Shown here in pieces: positions 52,261 through 60,318 of a stretch of 64,000 nucleotides of DNA (positions are counted from its first letter, which is position 1; each line of letters opens with the position of its first letter). The notes under the pieces were generated by a model. The model had not been told where the DNA came from and made no database searches. It worked only from the letters and a program-made list of their open reading frames with translations. Origin of the DNA: SFLA01 sp045595785 (GTDB taxonomy: Bacteria; Bacillota; Clostridia; Oscillospirales; CAG-382). The stretch lies in assembly GCA_045595785.1 (NCBI GenBank), contig JAZOBE010000048.1:1-64000 (forward strand). The letters run 5' to 3'. Made by a program: the position numbers and the translations under genes.

Positions 52261-54080
52261 AGCTTTTGCGCCAACGAGGTGGCGTCTATACCGGCAAGAG
52301 CACGGAGCGTGGAAACGTCGCCGTGAGGCAAGAATCCCTCTGCGCCGCAAACCGTAATTCTTGCACGGTGCTGTCTCTCCGCACACATGGCGGCGATACT
52401 CTCACCGATACCGCCCGTCTTCATACCCTCTTCTGCGGTTACGATAACTCTGGCGTTTTTAATAAGCGGATATATATCGGGCAAGGGCTTTACCTTAATA
52501 AGCCTTATAAGACGGACGTTGGTGCCGTTTGCATGTGCCATCTGGCACGCGCGGTAGGCTTGCTCGGTCTCACTGCCCGTGGTAATAAGCACGTTATAAA
52601 TAAATTCGCTGGGTCCGAAATCGGTAACGGAATATTCCATATCCGAAACGGCTCTGCTTTGAGGCGCAACTCCTCTGGGATAGCGTATTACCGAGGGAGC
52701 GTTAAGGTCAAGCGCCTGAGTGAGACACAGCTTCATCTCCGCCTCGGTATAAGGAGACCATACCGTAAGATTGGGTATGGAATTAAGATAAGAAAGGTCG
52801 AACATACCGTGGTGGGTAGGTCCGTCTGCGCCTACAAGACCCGCTCTGTCCAAAGCGATAACGACGGGCAGGGATTGAAGTGCAACGTCGTGTATAAGCT
52901 GGTCGTAGGCTCTTTGTGAAAAGGTGGAATACACCGCAAAAACAGGCTTCATTCCCCCCGCCGCAAGTCCTGCGGCGAAGGTCATTGCGTGTTCTTCTGC
53001 GATGCCCACGTCAAAAAATCTGTTGGGGAAGTTTTTCGCAAAGGAGGTAAGCCCCGTGCCCGATTCCATTGCGGCAGTGATGGCGCAAATACGCCCGTCT
53101 ATACCTGCAAGACGGGTAAGCGTCTCACCAAAAATATCCGAATAGGTCTTTCCGCCTGCTTTCGTCTCACCGCTTTCTCTGTCAAAGGGAGAAACGCCGT
53201 GGAAAACCGCAGGGTCCTTCTCTGCAGGAGCATAACCGTAGCCCTTTTTGGTGCAGACGTGGACTACCGAGCACTTTCCGTCAGCCCTGGCTTCACGAAG
53301 CACGTCCTCAATGGCGGAAACGTTGTGTCCGTCCAGGGGGCCGAAGTAATGCATACCCATCTGCTCAAAAATATTTTCATGCACCAAATGCCGTTTTCCC
53401 CAATCCTTAAATGCACGGGCGGCGGAAACCAGCCATTTTCCTATAAACGGTACTGCGGAAAACACCTTTTCCACAAACCGCTTGAATGCGAAATATTTTT
53501 TACTTACCCTTATACGGGACAGCAGCCTTGAGGTTGCGCCCACGTTAGGGGAGATGGACATACCGTTATCGTTAAGAATAATTATAAGATTGTCATAGGA
53601 CGCACAGTTGTTAAGCGCCTCATACGCCATACCGCCGGTAAGCGCCCCGTCACCTATAACGGCGATGGTGGTGCTTTGTCTGCCGCACAGCTTGTCCGAA
53701 GCGGCAAAGCCTGCCGCCGCAGAGATGGAGGTGGAGGAATGACCTGCACCAAAGGGGTCGCACTCGCTTTCCGACCGCTTCTGGAATCCGGAAATGCCGC
53801 CGTATTTGCGGAGAGTGCTCATATACTGACGTCTGCCCGTAAGCATTTTATGTACGTAGCTTTGATGGCTTACGTCAAAAAGTATCCTGTCCCGAGGGCA
53901 ATCGAACACACGGTGGAGCGCGATGGTAAGCTCAACTACCCCCAGATTAGAGGCGAGATGGCCGCCGTTTTCTGAGGTTACGTTGACAAGCTCGGAGCGT
54001 ATTTCCGCCGCGAGAATGCGTAATTGTTCGGTTGTAAGATTTTTAATATCCCCGGGAGAGGAAACGGTTTCAAGTATCAT
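52251..54080 (-). CDS. dxs: 1-deoxy-D-xylulose-5-phosphate synthase
   Basis: 609 residues. TPP-dependent first enzyme of the non-mevalonate isoprenoid pathway (pyruvate plus glyceraldehyde-3-phosphate). Motifs: GHSSTSISAAAGFA, TPP-binding GDGALTGGMAYEALNN with NDNGMSIS, FDVGIAEEHAMTFAAGLA and DGPTHHGMFDLSYL. Sits immediately after oapA in the OLE operon. It needs TPP, which ties it to the riboswitch-controlled thiT at 30737. Confidence 0.97.
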   Translation of the reverse strand: MILETVSSPGDIKNLTTEQLRILAAEIRSELVNVTSENGGHLASNLGVVELTIALHRVFDCPRDRILFDVSHQSYVHKMLTGRRQYMSTLRKYGGISGFQKRSESECDPFGAGHSSTSISAAAGFAASDKLCGRQSTTIAVIGDGALTGGMAYEALNNCASYDNLIIILNDNGMSISPNVGATSRLLSRIRVSKKYFAFKRFVEKVFSAVPFIGKWLVSAARAFKDWGKRHLVHENIFEQMGMHYFGPLDGHNVSAIEDVLREARADGKCSVVHVCTKKGYGYAPAEKDPAVFHGVSPFDRESGETKAGGKTYSDIFGETLTRLAGIDGRICAITAAMESGTGLTSFAKNFPNRFFDVGIAEEHAMTFAAGLAAGGMKPVFAVYSTFSQRAYDQLIHDVALQSLPVVIALDRAGLVGADGPTHHGMFDLSYLNSIPNLTVWSPYTEAEMKLCLTQALDLNAPSVIRYPRGVAPQSRAVSDMEYSVTDFGPSEFIYNVLITTGSETEQAYRACQMAHANGTNVRLIRLIKVKPLPDIYPLIKNARVIVTAEEGMKTGGIGESIAAMCAERQHRARITVCGAEGFLPHGDVSTLRALAGIDATSLAQKLCE

Positions 54081-54095
54081 TAAAAAAATCTTTCT

Positions 54096-54659
54096 TTATT
54101 TCTTTTTGAATATGCAAAGCACGCGGGCACACATAAGGGTTATCTGTCTGCTTTTATCCATTCCCACCTTTTTGCCCAACGCCTTTCCCCCAACGGTTAT
54201 GGAGGAGACAAGCGCCGTAAGAGACAGGGTGAGCCAGAAGGATAATTCCGTATCAAGCTTTGAGAACAGCACCACGGCTATCGTCGCCGCAGAGGCGCCG
54301 GATACGACACCGCAAATATCTCCCACTATATCGTTGCAAAATGAGGAGACCTTTTCTGCGTTGGCGATAAGCCACACCGCCTTCTTGCCAACCGGGTCCT
54401 TCTTCGCCGCCATTGCATTAAACGCCGCCATATCTGCGGTGGTTACGGCAAGACCTATCATATCGAAAATAATACCCAGTAAAATAAATATAAGCAGCAC
54501 CACAAGTGCTGCCCAAACGGGAAGATCCTCAAGAGCCTCGCCTGACAGCAAAGACAGCAAGGCGGTCATCAAAAAGCTGAATACAAATGCAAAGGTTATC
54601 CAGATACGGCGCGCACGCCGCTTGGCACGTTCTTTTGAATTGTCTTTTTCGTTTTTCAT
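54096..54659 (-). CDS. oapA: OapA, OLE RNA-associated membrane protein
   Basis: 187 residues, RBS AAAAGGAA. Highly basic N-terminus (KERAKRRARR), then four membrane helices (about 20-42, 49-76, 108-130, 136-157). Core segments GIIFDMIGLAVTTADMAAF, ANAEKVSSFCNDIVGDICG and SITVGGKALGKKVGM resemble the OLE-associated protein OapA and, more distantly, CNNM/CorC-type transport domains. OapA is known to bind OLE RNA and hold it at the membrane. Directly downstream of the OLE RNA and upstream of dxs, the classical order. Confidence 0.93.
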   Translation of the reverse strand: MKNEKDNSKERAKRRARRIWITFAFVFSFLMTALLSLLSGEALEDLPVWAALVVLLIFILLGIIFDMIGLAVTTADMAAFNAMAAKKDPVGKKAVWLIANAEKVSSFCNDIVGDICGVVSGASAATIAVVLFSKLDTELSFWLTLSLTALVSSITVGGKALGKKVGMDKSRQITLMCARVLCIFKKK

Positions 54660-54679
54660 ATTGTTCCTTTTATTTGGGA

Positions 54680-55321
54680 CGCGCTCCTAATGGCTGTTTA
54701 ATTAATGGCGACACGGTACGTAGACCTTGCGGCTTACGGTCAAGTAGGATTTCCCCACGGTCTCCTTCTCGTCGCCGATGAAGGGGTTCCCCATTAAAGA
54801 CCGAGGCGGGGCATTGCTGCTTCCGCGACTTGATTGCCTATGAGTCCGCACTGTAATCCGCACCGTGCCCGTGCGTTTGTAATTTGCCGCGACGACAGTC
54901 TAGGCGTTTTCCGCCATAGCACAAAACATTTTCTTATCTTCTTTTGCAGACATGATTTCAAACGCGATTTATTCGAGGCTCGGTAGCTAATCTCCCCCCG
55001 ACATGAACGTTATCCGCCATGACCCACTCAAAGCCGGCTACATCTATCCACAGCATCTGTAATGGTCGTACCGCGTGATAGGTCTAATCTTAATCACGTA
55101 ACCCCTTTCTCCAAACAAAAGTCCGCCACGTAGAAAAAGCCTCAAAGGAAAGTGGGGTAGCCGCCCCATGCCATTGGGGTGCGCCCACAGTCCATTCTCC
55201 CAGCATCCACCCTGAACTGGGCGTACAAAGCAAACACCAGGAGCTTCATCGATTTGCCGTTTGACGTATTTTTAGGCACGCCTTCAAAAACGCCGTGCTA
55301 ACTAGAATACTGCGCCATCGC
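54680..55321 (-). ncRNA. ole: OLE RNA (Ornate, Large, Extremophilic)
   Basis: About 640 nt with no usable reading frame, transcribed from a good minus-strand promoter and ending about 20 nt before oapA. Local hairpins are visible on the minus strand: GCACG/CGTGC near the 5' end (about 55274-55299), CCCCA/TGGGG at about 55160-55185, and in the 3' part CGGTCT/AGACCG enclosing GGGGAACCCC, then GACC/GGTC. Length matches the known OLE RNA (about 600 nt). The identification rests on length, structure and synteny: OLE is almost always followed by oapA and flanked by dxs, tlyA, argR and recN. The exact 3' end is uncertain by about 15 nt. OLE RNA forms a membrane-bound ribonucleoprotein; its biochemical function is not settled. 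Confidence 0.92.
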
Positions 55322-55327
55322 ATATTC

Positions 55328-55378
55328 ATTATATCACATTTTTGCATAAATTCAAGGGGTTTTTGTGAATTTTATGCA
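55328..55378 (-). promoter_or_regulatory. OLE promoter with inverted repeat over the -35 element
   Basis: Minus-strand TTGAAT (55355-55350), 16-bp spacer, TATAAT (55333-55328). An inverted repeat TGCATAAATTCA (55343-55354) / TGAATTTTATGCA (55366-55378), with one extra base, covers the -35 hexamer, so it could be an operator. The region 55379-55490 is AT-rich with no feature seen. Confidence 0.7.
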
Positions 55379-55496
55379 TATTTTATACATCTGATGTTTG
55401 TTTATACTATATATCGTAACCTTTTTTCGCATAACCACCGTATATCCGCATCCCCCTCCGACAAAACAATATTTTGTAAAAAAAAGAAAACAAAAA

Positions 55497-55710
55497 AGCG
55501 AGAGATAAACTATAATCTCTCGCATTTCTAATTACGTCATTATTCTTTTTGCGTTTTTGGTCTGCTTTTTATCGGGGTCCCCGCAAATCGAAGATTTGTG
55601 GGGTGATTTTTATCGGGGTCCCCGCAAATGCAACGGCATTTGTGGGGTGATTTTTATCGGGGTCCCCGCAAATGCGACCGGCATTTGTGGGGTGATTCTT
55701 TTACCGAGCG
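55497..55710. repeat. GC-clamped hairpin repeat, copy C
   Basis: GCGAGAGAT/ATCTCTCGC hairpin (55498-55523), TTTGCGTTTTTG, then three tandem units of about 40 bp, each TTTTTATCGGGGTCCCCG with inner arms CAAATC/GATTTG, CAAATGC/GCATTTG and CAAATGC/GCATTTG and a GTGGGGTGAT tail. It ends ACCGAGCG at 55703-55710 and the same octamer recurs at 55714-55721 in the gene. Unlike the others it lies between two same-strand genes, where it would insulate the OLE operon. Confidence 0.85.
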
Positions 55711-55711
55711 A

Positions 55712-56443
55712 CTACCGAGCGGAAAGTATCCTCTCTACTTCGGCTAAATCTTCTTCCGTATTCACTCCCGCAAGCTCGGTCTCATCGGGAAGGATATACG
55801 CCTGCACCTTGCCGCCGGATGCGATCATATGCTTGGGCACGTCGGTGAGATAATATTCGCCGGTGACGGGGCTGGGTGTGATACGGGCAAGGGACTCAAA
55901 CAGCTTTACCGAATCAAACATATATATTCCGCCGTTAAGCTCGGGAATTTTTTTCTGCTCGTCGGTGGCGTCCTTGTGCTCAACTATTCCTGCCACGTCC
56001 CCCGAAACGGTGCGTATGATATGACCGAAGGGAGGTATATTCCCCTTTGCCACAAAGGTGAGAATGGTGCAGTCTGCGCCCGTTTCCTTGTGATACTCCG
56101 CCAGCGCGCGGACGCTTTCCCTGCGGAGCAGAGGCATATCGCCGTTGATGACGAGAATGGGTCCGTCATAGCCCTTGAAGCAATGGGCGGCGCACATAAC
56201 CGCATGGCCCGTGCCCTTTTGCTCCTCCTGAAAAGCGTAGGTGTATTCGGGATACGCATCCATGACCACCTGCTTTTGATAGCCAACAAGTATAACTTTA
56301 TCTTCTTTTTTAACTATATCCGTATAATCAAGTACGTATCCGAGAAGGGGAACGCCCTTTGCTTTGCGCATTACCTTGGGTATTTGAGTAATTTCACTGC
56401 CCAGACGCTTTCCTTTTCCGCCTGCGAGAATAAGTGCTTTCAT
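55712..56443 (-). CDS. GlmU N-terminal-type nucleotidyltransferase
   Basis: 243 residues from MKALILAGGKGKRLGSE. Catalytic glycine-rich loop, then QIPKVM, QEEQKGTGHAVMCA, LVINGDMPLL and ELNGGIYMF match the uridylyltransferase half of GlmU; the acetyltransferase left-handed helix is absent. Probably activates a sugar-1-phosphate with UTP or another NTP. Two in-frame ATG codons 7 and 9 codons upstream lack ribosome sites. Its last codons overlap the end of repeat C. Confidence 0.85.
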   Translation of the reverse strand: MKALILAGGKGKRLGSEITQIPKVMRKAKGVPLLGYVLDYTDIVKKEDKVILVGYQKQVVMDAYPEYTYAFQEEQKGTGHAVMCAAHCFKGYDGPILVINGDMPLLRRESVRALAEYHKETGADCTILTFVAKGNIPPFGHIIRTVSGDVAGIVEHKDATDEQKKIPELNGGIYMFDSVKLFESLARITPSPVTGEYYLTDVPKHMIASGGKVQAYILPDETELAGVNTEEDLAEVERILSAR

Positions 56444-56482
56444 TTTTGGCAAAAACCCTTTCATAGACATATATTCAATAAC

Positions 56483-56511
56483 AGTATATATTGGTTTTTG
56501 AACAAAGTCAA
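56483..56511 (-). promoter_or_regulatory. Promoter of the nucleotidyltransferase
   Basis: Minus-strand TTGACT (56511-56506), 17-bp spacer, TATACT (56488-56483). It ends 21 bp before the divergent ATG at 56532. Confidence 0.75.
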
Positions 56512-56531
56512 CACATTCGGAGGGATTTTTA

Positions 56532-57554
56532 ATGGCAGAATATTTTGCCGGTGTCAACACCGAAAAAGGATTTATGGGGTTTCCGAAGGAATATTTCGGT
56601 TCTCTTTCAAGGCTGTATATTATCAAAGGCACGGCGGGAAGCGGAAAATCCACGCTGATGAAGCGGATTGCAGACCAATGCGAAAAGCTGGGGATTGAAA
56701 CGGACAGGGTCTACTGCTCGTCCGACCCGAATTCCCTTGACGGGGTGATACTTCCCCGTAACGGCACTGCCGTTGCAGACGGCACCGCCCCTCATCTGCT
56801 TGAGCCCATAACCCCCGTAGCAAAAGAGATACTTGTGGACACGGGCAGGTTTATGGACGAAAAAAAGCTTGATAAAGAAGGGATAATTTATTACTCCCGA
56901 AAAAAGAAGGAATATTATTCCCGTGCATATTCCTTTATACTATGCGGAGTGGAGGCAAGCCGTGTGTGCAGTGATATCGTGTTTGCCGCCATGGACAAAG
57001 CAAAGCTTTATTCCTATGGAGAACGGTTTTTCAAAAGGCATATTGAAAGCAAGGTCTTTTCAAAGGCGGTGCATACGCGGATAGCCGCCGCGTTTACGGG
57101 AAGAGGGTTACGGGTGCTTGACCCGTTCCCCCAAGCAGAGCGTGTGTTTACTCTGCGGGGCGGACGGGGAAACGAGCATATATTTATTAAGCAGTTATAC
57201 GATATTGCGTTGGATGCAGGTGAGGAAGCATGTGTTTCCCCCGATGCAACCGATTCCCAAAGGCTTAACGGTATATATTTCCCCATTCGGAGAGTATACG
57301 TTACCTCCCTGCCCACGGAAAGAGGAACCGAAATTAATATGGCGCGTTTTTTTGTTACCGCCGAATACACAAAGCAAAAGCAGGAGATAAAGGAAATTAG
57401 CGAAACAGCGAAAAAAGCCTATTCTCTGGCGGAAAAGCAGTTGTTTTCTGCGGCGGCGTGCCACGGAGAGCTGGAAAAGCGGTACGTTTCCACAATGGAT
57501 TTTGAGCCCTTGGACCAAGAATACCGCCGTATTATTAAAGGAATGACGGAATAA
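56532..57554 (+). CDS. P-loop ATPase of PRK06851-like family
   Basis: 340 residues. Walker A KGTAGSGKSTLMKRIA near residue 33, VYCSSDPNSLDGVILP and VADGTAPHLLEP match an uncharacterised Firmicute ATPase family (PRK06851 in my recollection). A second half (about 190-340) contains another phosphate-binding-like segment FTLRGGRGNEHIF, suggesting an internal duplication. RBS GGAGGG. No obvious substrate. Upstream gene is divergent, downstream is a membrane gene. Confidence 0.7.
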   Translation: MAEYFAGVNTEKGFMGFPKEYFGSLSRLYIIKGTAGSGKSTLMKRIADQCEKLGIETDRVYCSSDPNSLDGVILPRNGTAVADGTAPHLLEPITPVAKEILVDTGRFMDEKKLDKEGIIYYSRKKKEYYSRAYSFILCGVEASRVCSDIVFAAMDKAKLYSYGERFFKRHIESKVFSKAVHTRIAAAFTGRGLRVLDPFPQAERVFTLRGGRGNEHIFIKQLYDIALDAGEEACVSPDATDSQRLNGIYFPIRRVYVTSLPTERGTEINMARFFVTAEYTKQKQEIKEISETAKKAYSLAEKQLFSAAACHGELEKRYVSTMDFEPLDQEYRRIIKGMTE

Positions 57555-57603
57555 AACGGATACTTTCCGCATATCTGTGTACAAAAAGGAGATGTGCGTA
57601 AAA

Positions 57604-58029
57604 ATGAAAAACGAAAAAGTATCCTTTGTTTCCCCTATACTTTGCGGACTTATCGGGTCGCTGGCGACGGTGGCGGCAACCCTGCTGGGGTCGGTTATAT
57701 GTGCGGCGGCGTTTGTGTCGGTTGCCGACCCCAATTCATTCGTGCTTATATGCGCGTGTATTGCTATGTTTTTGGGCGGTGCGGCAGGCGGAATATTATC
57801 CGTAAAGCTGGGCAACGCATTTATCAGCGCAACCGTTTCCGCCGTAGCGTCGCTGTTGATTCTGGCGGCGGTATCCATGTTTTTCCCTGCGTCCGACGGC
57901 GTGCTGTCCCGCATACTTCCCCCGGTCATACTTACGCTTTCCACACTGGTGTGGGGATACGTTTCACTGGGCAGAAAGCCAACTCGGGCAGACACGTTGA
58001 AAAAAGCGGTAAAAAAGGCGAAAAAATAA
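57604..58029 (+). CDS. TIGR04086-like membrane protein
   Basis: 141 residues from MKNEKVSFVSPIL with an AAGGAG site 12 nt upstream. Four helices, basic C-terminal tail (RADTLKKAVKKAKK). Resembles the small Firmicute membrane protein family TIGR04086 in length and layout; function unknown. No promoter was seen in the 50-nt gap, so it may follow the ATPase gene in one transcript. Confidence 0.6.
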   Translation: MKNEKVSFVSPILCGLIGSLATVAATLLGSVICAAAFVSVADPNSFVLICACIAMFLGGAAGGILSVKLGNAFISATVSAVASLLILAAVSMFFPASDGVLSRILPPVILTLSTLVWGYVSLGRKPTRADTLKKAVKKAKK

Positions 58030-58104
58030 GATTTTTCCACGCAAACTGTTGTGTTTTGCCCTTTGTGTATGGTATACTGTATGCAAAGGGTGGGATGACA
58101 ACAT

Positions 58105-58872
58105 ATGAAAGACTTTCTTATATACTTTTTCGGCAAGGGTGAGACGGAGGAATTTACCAACTTCACCTTCCCTCATTTCGCGCCCATACTGCTGATGATA
58201 GGAGTAATTATCCTGCTGTGGCGGTTTGGGGATAAGATACGCAACAGTAAATACGAGCGGGCTTTCCGCTTTACTCTGGCATTTGGGTTGATTATATCGG
58301 AAATGGCGTATTATTGGCGTTTGGTAGGTATACCCGCGTTGGAGCCTAACCCCGTAGACCATTTGCCCATAACCGTTTGCGGCTGGGCTGTGGTGTTCTG
58401 CAGCTTTATGATAATATCCGATTCTCAGACGCTTTTTGATATTTCATATTTCTGGCTGCTTTCCGGCACGGTGTTTGCCCTGCTTACCCCTACTGTTATT
58501 ACCTATACGGGCCCCACGCGGTTCCGTTATTACCAGTTCTGGGCAGAGCACACCTTGGGTTACGTTGCCATATTCTATATGATATTCGTAAGAAAAATGC
58601 GTCCCACGGTGAAATCGGCAATAAAATCCTACGTTGCCTTGGCAGTTCTTGCGGTGGTCGCCTTTTTCTCAAACCGACTTATAGGCCCCGGTGCAAACTA
58701 TCTGTTTTTGGCTCGTCCCGAGGATACCCCGTCGGTATTGGATATACTTCCGCCCAATTTCGTACTGCGCCTTGCCGTAATGGCGGCGGTAATAACCGCA
58801 ATGTTCTTTGTGGCGTACCTGCCGTGGCTTATAAAGGATATGAAGGCTAAAAAATCAAACAGCAATCAATAA
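58105..58872 (+). CDS. YwaF/TMEM164-family membrane protein
   Basis: 255 residues, about seven helices. DHLPITVCGWAVVFCSF, FDISYFWLLSGTVFALLTPTV and FYMIFVRKMRPTVKSA fit the YwaF/TMEM164 family, described by TIGR02206 in bacteria. A second, more divergent member lies at 25705. A possible promoter, TTGTGT with an 18-bp spacer and TATACT, lies about 40 nt upstream. Function unknown. Confidence 0.85.
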   Translation: MKDFLIYFFGKGETEEFTNFTFPHFAPILLMIGVIILLWRFGDKIRNSKYERAFRFTLAFGLIISEMAYYWRLVGIPALEPNPVDHLPITVCGWAVVFCSFMIISDSQTLFDISYFWLLSGTVFALLTPTVITYTGPTRFRYYQFWAEHTLGYVAIFYMIFVRKMRPTVKSAIKSYVALAVLAVVAFFSNRLIGPGANYLFLARPEDTPSVLDILPPNFVLRLAVMAAVITAMFFVAYLPWLIKDMKAKKSNSNQ

Positions 58873-58874
58873 CA

Positions 58875-58908
58875 AAAAACCCGTGGTTTCCCACGGGTTT
58901 TTATATTT
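58875..58908. terminator. Bidirectional terminator
   Basis: AAAAACCCGTGG (58875-58886) and CCACGGGTTTTT (58891-58902) with loop TTTC, T-rich on both outward sides. It separates the convergent genes ending at 58872 and 58921. The same stem occurs after the surface protein at 16725. Confidence 0.88.
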
Positions 58909-58920
58909 TTTACGGTTTAT

Positions 58921-60306
58921 TTATTTCTTTTTCTTTGCAACGATAACAACCACAACGATAATTGCTACAACTGCAACTACGCCTACAACGATACCGATAA
59001 TAAGACCGGTTGCGGGAACGTTGGTCTTTTCATCGCTGGTGGGCTCGGAAGAGTCGTCTTCAGAGGTTGCGGGAGCGGAAGATTCGTCAGCAGGTTCGGA
59101 AGAATCGTCTGCAGGTTCGGAAGAATCGTCTGCGGGAGTGGAAGTCTCGGGCTCGGAAACCTCGGGCTCTTCGGTGGGAACGTACTCGGAATCAAATTCA
59201 AAGGTATTGAAGGTGATCACTGCGCCGTCGCAAGAGAATACGGTGAACTGGGTGATCTCAACAAGGCCTTCCTCGTTAGCGCCTACCAGCTCAACGAGCT
59301 GTTCATAGGAGATAGCGCCCTTGTAGGAGCCTGCAAGCAGGTCGCCGGTGCCGGATTCGATATTATCGGTGCTCATAAAGGAGTGGAGGTAATATTCGCC
59401 GCCATTGATACGGAGGCTGGTCTTACCAACGTCAAAGGAAAGGTCATATACAAGATAAGTGCCTTCGCCGATGAGGAGAGGAGTGGGAAGAACTGCGTCT
59501 GCCCAAGGCCAGGTGCCTGCAACGGAGCCGCCGACAACGGTAACACCATCGGTGGTTTCGATAGTGATCTCAGCTTCGTTTACGGGAGTCTTTGCCCAGA
59601 TGGATTTGCAGTTATCAAAGATGTCAAACTTGCCCTCAAGTGCTTCGGGCTTTGCTGCGGGACGGCTTGCGCCAAGACCCTCAACTGTGTCGGAAGAACC
59701 AACGTAGAAGCGGTAGATAACAAGAGAAGAGCCAACCTCGCCTGCAAGAGCGTATGTAATGTTATCGATACGATGCATACCGTCATCAAAGGTGCCTGCA
59801 TCGCCCTTGCCCTTAACGATATATTCGCCAAGAGCCCAGATGCCGTAACCGGTACCGCTTGCCTTGCTGTAGGTAGCGTAATCTGCGCTTTCCATAGAGG
59901 AAAGGTACAGATCTGCAAGTGCGCCGGAAGCAGCCTTGTCTTTACGGGTGTAGTGAGCTACGGTGCCGCCGTTGCCGTGGAGAGTTGCGCCGTCAACAGA
60001 AGCATAATCGAATACAACGAAGCCCTCGCCATCCTTAACGTTAAAGGAATCACCTGCATAAACGGTGGTGCCTTCAGCAAAAACAACGGTAACGGAGGGA
60101 GCGGATCCGGTAATGGTAAAGGTAACGGAGCCGTCGTCGTTATAGGTCAGTTCGCAATCGGTAGCGGTAACTTTACCGTTAACGTCGTTTGCGGCGGGAA
60201 GAAGGTTGTGGATGATGTTGTCTTCCTCTGCAGCGGATACGCTGAACGCGAATACGCTTGTGAGAACGAGAAGAAGCACAACGGAGAGAGAAATCAGCTT
60301 TTTCAT
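58921..60306 (-). CDS. Surface protein with VPATG-KKKK anchor, third paralogue
   Basis: 461 residues, signal peptide MKKLISLSVVLLLVLTSVFA ending SVSAAEED. A large beta domain (about 30-375), an acidic Ser/Glu/Pro linker with repeated SSEPADD units, then VPATG directly before an Ile/Val-rich helix and KKKK. VPATG fits the LPXTG-like sortase consensus better than the APSTG/APSAG motifs of the 15271 and 16725 products. It lies 12 nt after the AI-2E-type gene and has no own promoter that I could see, so it is probably cotranscribed with it. A shared terminator type follows. Confidence 0.8.
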   Translation of the reverse strand: MKKLISLSVVLLLVLTSVFAFSVSAAEEDNIIHNLLPAANDVNGKVTATDCELTYNDDGSVTFTITGSAPSVTVVFAEGTTVYAGDSFNVKDGEGFVVFDYASVDGATLHGNGGTVAHYTRKDKAASGALADLYLSSMESADYATYSKASGTGYGIWALGEYIVKGKGDAGTFDDGMHRIDNITYALAGEVGSSLVIYRFYVGSSDTVEGLGASRPAAKPEALEGKFDIFDNCKSIWAKTPVNEAEITIETTDGVTVVGGSVAGTWPWADAVLPTPLLIGEGTYLVYDLSFDVGKTSLRINGGEYYLHSFMSTDNIESGTGDLLAGSYKGAISYEQLVELVGANEEGLVEITQFTVFSCDGAVITFNTFEFDSEYVPTEEPEVSEPETSTPADDSSEPADDSSEPADESSAPATSEDDSSEPTSDEKTNVPATGLIIGIVVGVVAVVAIIVVVVIVAKKKK

Positions 60307-60318
60307 AATGCTTACTCC

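Noticed and set aside
54587..54781. Small open frames inside the OLE RNA region
   Set aside because: None has a good ribosome site or homologous character, and the region is better explained as structured RNA.
55295..55531. Plus-strand open frame of 78 codons beside the OLE promoter
   Set aside because: No ribosome site, low-complexity AT-rich product, and it runs over the OLE promoter and repeat C.
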